DNA of 64,000 nucleotides from an uncultured Ignavibacteriota bacterium (GTDB lineage: Bacteria; Bacteroidota; Ignavibacteria; UBA10030; UBA8401), in contig CAIOTF010000015.1 in the NCBI GenBank assembly GCA_903861125.1, positions 62,001 to 126,000 of the forward strand. Reading direction: 5' to 3'. The position numbers and the translations under genes were made by a program. This document shows, in pieces, positions 60,632 to 64,000 of the stretch. Below the pieces are notes generated by a model. That model did no database searches, was not told the origin of the DNA, and saw nothing but the letters and a program-made list of their open reading frames with translations. Position 1 is the first letter of the stretch. Every line of letters begins with the position of its first letter.

Positions 60632-61000
60632 TTACAAAACTTCCGGAGCTAGTGAAACGATCTTCATAAATTGTCGTTCGCGAAGTTCGCGTGCTACTGG
60701 ACCGAAAATACGCGTTCCGCGCGGTTCATTCTGCGGATTGATCAGCACAACGGCATTTTCATCAAAGCGGATATACGAACCGTCTTTTCGTCCAATCTCT
60801 TTTGTCGTACGAACAACAACCGCCCGCGATACTTCGCCTTTTTTTACGCCGGCACCCGGTATAGCAGACTTTACCGATACCACAACAAGGTCGCCGACTG
60901 ACGCATAGCGTCGATCATGTCCGCCGAGAACGCGGATACATCGTACCTTCTTTGCACCTGAATTATCTGCAACAACTAAATTGGTTTCTTCTTGGATCAT
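60632..61000 (-). CDS. rplN: 50S ribosomal protein L14
   Basis: [41 protein letters not shown]. Confidence 0.98.
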   Translation of the reverse strand: MIQEETNLVVADNSGAKKVRCIRVLGGHDRRYASVGDLVVVSVKSAIPGAGVKKGEVSRAVVVRTTKEIGRKDGSYIRFDENAVVLINPQNEPRGTRIFGPVARELRERQFMKIVSLAPEVL

Positions 61001-61036
61001 TATCGTCTCCGGACTTTCTATCGTCTATCGATCAAA

Positions 61037-61294
61037 TTATTTGGCTTTTGTAACGATTTCGACCAGGCGCCAGCGTTTCAATTTGCTCAGCGGGCGTGTT
61101 TCCATGATCTTCACCATGTCACCCACACCGGCTTCATTCTTCTCGTCATGAGCATAGAACTTCGTTGTCCGCTTAAAATATTTTTTGTACAACGGATGAG
61201 CGACTTTGCGCTCGATTGCAACAACAATGCTTTTTGCCATTTTGTTGCTGATGACTTTACCGGTTCTGGTCTTTCGATTGTTCCTTGTTTCCAT
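61037..61294 (-). CDS. rpsQ: 30S ribosomal protein S17
   Basis: [51 protein letters not shown]; start at ATG 61294. Confidence 0.97.
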   Translation of the reverse strand: METRNNRKTRTGKVISNKMAKSIVVAIERKVAHPLYKKYFKRTTKFYAHDEKNEAGVGDMVKIMETRPLSKLKRWRLVEIVTKAK

Positions 61295-61310
61295 TGAGTT
61301 TTCTCTTCTC

Positions 61311-61523
61311 TTACTTTGCTGCTGCGTTTGAAGTGCTAAGTTCACGTTCACGAATGATCGTTTTCATTCTCGCAATATCTCTGCGAAGCAACATAAACTT
61401 TGATGAATTTTCAACCTGACTGGTTGCTTTTTGGAACTTCATGGTTGCAAGCGCATCGAGATTTTCGTCGATACGTTTCCCGAGTTCTTCATTTGTCATT
61501 TGCCGTAATTCTTGTGATTTCAT
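61311..61523 (-). CDS. rpmC: 50S ribosomal protein L29
   Basis: [60 protein letters not shown]. Confidence 0.97.
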   Translation of the reverse strand: MKSQELRQMTNEELGKRIDENLDALATMKFQKATSQVENSSKFMLLRRDIARMKTIIRERELSTSNAAAK

Positions 61524-61534
61524 ATTCTCTATCC

Positions 61535-61948
61535 TTACGCTACCAGGTCGATACGTGAAACAAACTTTGTTTTAATAGGAAGTTTGTGTGTTGCAAGTTT
61601 CAATGCTTCCTGTGCCGTCGCTTTATTGATGCCACCGACTTCGAACATGATCCGACCGGGCTTCACAACTGCTACCCAGAATTCCGGAGCTCCTTTACCG
61701 CTTCCCATACGGGTTTCCGCAGGCTTCTTTGTCACCGGTTTATCCGGAAAAATTCGGATCCAAACCTTACCTTCGCGTTTCATTAAACGTGTGAGAGCAA
61801 CACGAGCTGCTTCGATCTGACGCGCTGAGATCCAACCCGGTTCCATGGCTTTCAATCCGTAATCACCGAATGCGACCGTTGCTCCGCGTGTTGCCACGCC
61901 GCTCATTCGTCCGCGTTGCGCTTTCCTAAACTTAACTCTTTTGGGCAT
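61535..61948 (-). CDS. rplP: 50S ribosomal protein L16
   Basis: [54 protein letters not shown]. Confidence 0.98.
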   Translation of the reverse strand: MPKRVKFRKAQRGRMSGVATRGATVAFGDYGLKAMEPGWISARQIEAARVALTRLMKREGKVWIRIFPDKPVTKKPAETRMGSGKGAPEFWVAVVKPGRIMFEVGGINKATAQEALKLATHKLPIKTKFVSRIDLVA

Positions 61949-61982
61949 TAACATAATTCAAAACTCCAAATGCAGTTCAACA

Positions 61983-62621
61983 TTATTTTCCAGAACGGTC
62001 CAGAACTTCGCCTTTGCAGATCCATACTTTAACGCCTATTTTTCCATAGATCGTTGCGGCTTCTGCGTGAGCGTAATCGATATCGGCACGCAAAGTATGA
62101 AGCGGAATACGTCCTTCTTTGTATTGCTCTGTGCGTGCAATTTCTGCGCCGCCTAAACGACCGCCGCATTTCACGCGAATCCCTTCAGCTCCCATTCTCA
62201 TTGCCGCCGTAATAGCCTGTTTCATTGCACGGCGAAATGCTATGCGTCCTTCAAGCTGAGCTGCAATATTTTCCGCAACCAGTTGAGCATCAAGCTCCGG
62301 ACGCTTTACTTCGCTGATAAGGATTTTTACTTCTTTGTTTGTTACTTTTTTCAGTTCTTCTTCAAGCTGTCCGATCTCTTTTCCGCTCTTTCCGATCACT
62401 ACACCGGGACGCGATGTATTGATGGTGATGCGGGCATTTTTCGGCGTACGTTCGATCAGTATTTTAGAAACACCAGCTTTTTTCAGACGGTTTCGAAGGT
62501 AGTTCCGAACCATCATATCTTCTTGAAGTTTCCCGGCGTAATTTTTTTCGTCGTACCAATTAGAATCCCAACCCTTGATGATGCCTAAACGAAAACCGAC
62601 CGGATTAATTTTTTGTCCCAA
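61983..62621 (-). CDS. rpsC: 30S ribosomal protein S3
   Basis: [55 protein letters not shown]. Confidence 0.98.
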   Translation of the reverse strand: MGQKINPVGFRLGIIKGWDSNWYDEKNYAGKLQEDMMVRNYLRNRLKKAGVSKILIERTPKNARITINTSRPGVVIGKSGKEIGQLEEELKKVTNKEVKILISEVKRPELDAQLVAENIAAQLEGRIAFRRAMKQAITAAMRMGAEGIRVKCGGRLGGAEIARTEQYKEGRIPLHTLRADIDYAHAEAATIYGKIGVKVWICKGEVLDRSGK

Positions 62622-62641
62622 AGTAACTCCTCAACTGAAAA

Positions 62642-62998
62642 TTATTTTTTTTTGGATGTACGTTTATCGACAATAATTGTTAAATGATGCGAACGTTTTA
62701 AGATTTTGTATGCCCGGCCCATCGGCGCGGGAAGGATACGTTTCATTGAAGCTCCCCCGTTCACAAATACTTCCTTCACAATAAGTTCGTCCGTGCTGAT
62801 TCCCGTATTCGCATCTTTGTTCTGAAAATTTGAAACCGCTGAACGAAGAACTTTTTCTGCGGATTTAGCTGCATGTTTCGGCTGGAAATGAAGGATATTC
62901 ATTGCTTCACCGACCGACCTGCCACGGATCAAATCAATAACTATGCGCATCTTGCGCGGTGACGTTCCTACAAATCGTTGTAATGCTCTTGCTTCCAT
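62642..62998 (-). CDS. rplV: 50S ribosomal protein L22
   Basis: TSPRKMRIVIDLIRGRSVGEAMNILHF; GRAYKILKRSHHLTIIV; start MEARALQRF at 62998. Confidence 0.97.
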   Translation of the reverse strand: MEARALQRFVGTSPRKMRIVIDLIRGRSVGEAMNILHFQPKHAAKSAEKVLRSAVSNFQNKDANTGISTDELIVKEVFVNGGASMKRILPAPMGRAYKILKRSHHLTIIVDKRTSKKK

Positions 62999-63022
62999 GA
63001 TACTAGACTCCAATTAGAATGA

Positions 63023-63301
63023 TTACGCCGCTGCTTCGGTTTTCAAACCAGGATGCCCGCGGAAAATACGTGTCGGTGCAAATTCCCCGAGCTTATGACC
63101 TACCATTGCTTCCTGCACATACACAGGGATGAATTTATTGCCGTTGTGCACAGCAAATGTATGCCCAACAAATTCAGGAGAAATGGTGCAGGCTCGCGCC
63201 CACGTTTTAATCACTTGCTTTTTGTTTGACTTATTGAGCGTCTCGACTTTTTTCAGAAGACGCAAATCAATGTATGGACCTTTTTTGAGTGAACGACTCA
63301 T
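63023..63301 (-). CDS. rpsS: 30S ribosomal protein S19
   Basis: [62 protein letters not shown]. Confidence 0.98.
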   Translation of the reverse strand: MSRSLKKGPYIDLRLLKKVETLNKSNKKQVIKTWARACTISPEFVGHTFAVHNGNKFIPVYVQEAMVGHKLGEFAPTRIFRGHPGLKTEAAA

Positions 63302-63314
63302 AATACTCTCTTGA

Positions 63315-64000
63315 TTACTTACGACGCTTTACGATATATTGACTTGATTGTTTTTTGTGCTTGCGTGTCTTCAATCCTTTTGCTTTTTGGCCCCACGGAC
63401 TAACCGGATGACCGCCACCTGACGTTTTTCCTTCACCACCGCCCATCGGATGATCCACAGGATTCATGGCAACACCGCGAACATATGGACGAATTCCAAA
63501 CCAGCGTGAACGTCCTGCTTTACCAAAACTGATATTTTCGTGATCCAAATTTCCAATTTGACCGATCGTAGCATAGCATTCCGCAAGAACATTGCGTGCT
63601 TCACCGGAAGGGAATTTCAATAGAACAAAACGACCTTCTTTTGCCTGCACTGTTGCAAAATTTCCAGCCCCGCGTGCAACCTGTCCGCCTTTACCGGGAC
63701 GAAGTTCAATATTATGCACCTGTGTGTTTACAGGAATCGCTTTCAACGGAAGAGCATTGCCAACAAGAATATCTGCAGTTTCGCTCGCAATAATCTTCGT
63801 CCCAACTTTCAACCCTTGTGGTGCAATAATATATCGTTTATCGCCATTGACATAATGTATCAACGCAATATATGCTGAACGGTTCGGATCATACTCGATG
63901 GAAAAAACCGTTCCTTCGATGTTGTGGTTATCGCGTTTGAAATCAATCAAACGGTAACGTCGCTTATGACCGCCGCCGCGATGACGCGAAGTAACCCGTC
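63315..64000 (-). CDS. rplB: 50S ribosomal protein L2 (5' end beyond window)
   Basis: [49 protein letters not shown]...[26 protein letters not shown]; frame open to the window edge. Confidence 0.98.
   Translation of the reverse strand, partial: RVTSRHRGGGHKRRYRLIDFKRDNHNIEGTVFSIEYDPNRSAYIALIHYVNGDKRYIIAPQGLKVGTKIIASETADILVGNALPLKAIPVNTQVHNIELRPGKGGQVARGAGNFATVQAKEGRFVLLKFPSGEARNVLAECYATIGQIGNLDHENISFGKAGRSRWFGIRPYVRGVAMNPVDHPMGGGEGKTSGGGHPVSPWGQKAKGLKTRKHKKQSSQYIVKRRK

Overview
The 64 kb window looks like a chromosomal segment from a Bacteroidota/Ignavibacteria-like bacterium. This lineage is inferred from T9SS C-terminal sorting domains, a PorV-like protein, a GWxTD-type protein and CarboxypepD_reg/TonB receptors. 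It opens inside ligA and ends inside rplB. The left two thirds are mostly housekeeping genes: murA, suhB-type phosphatase, a PLP decarboxylase, two-component systems, recD2, a GT9 enzyme, pyrimidine phosphorylase, NUDIX, MscS, pyrE and others. A co-oriented outer-membrane/T9SS cassette lies at 33.6-44.6 kb (DUF4397-like lipoprotein, TonB receptor, CHRD-bearing giant T9SS cargo, PorV-like protein, T9SS cargo). It is divergent from a small HTH gene followed by a LytS/LytTR pair. The right end is serA plus a class V aminotransferase, then the alpha-spc-S10 ribosomal protein cluster on the minus strand. I found no CRISPR array, prophage, transposase or obvious defence island. The main non-routine observations are: (1) a tRNA-Gln(UUG) embedded between rplR and rpsE, with an imperfect repeat of its own 5' end next to it; (2) a terminator-like hairpin whose U-tract abuts the serA Shine-Dalgarno; (3) two untracked small ORFs with good ribosome-binding sites (18424-18492 and 21114-21206/21221); (4) a perfect 26-bp palindrome between rplQ and engB; (5) inverted-repeat operator candidates in front of the MarR and HTH genes; (6) a hairpin in the rplX-rplE gap; (7) the T9SS/TonB cassette. 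I have no strong evidence for a wholly new system. The cassette and the tRNA arrangement are the best leads.
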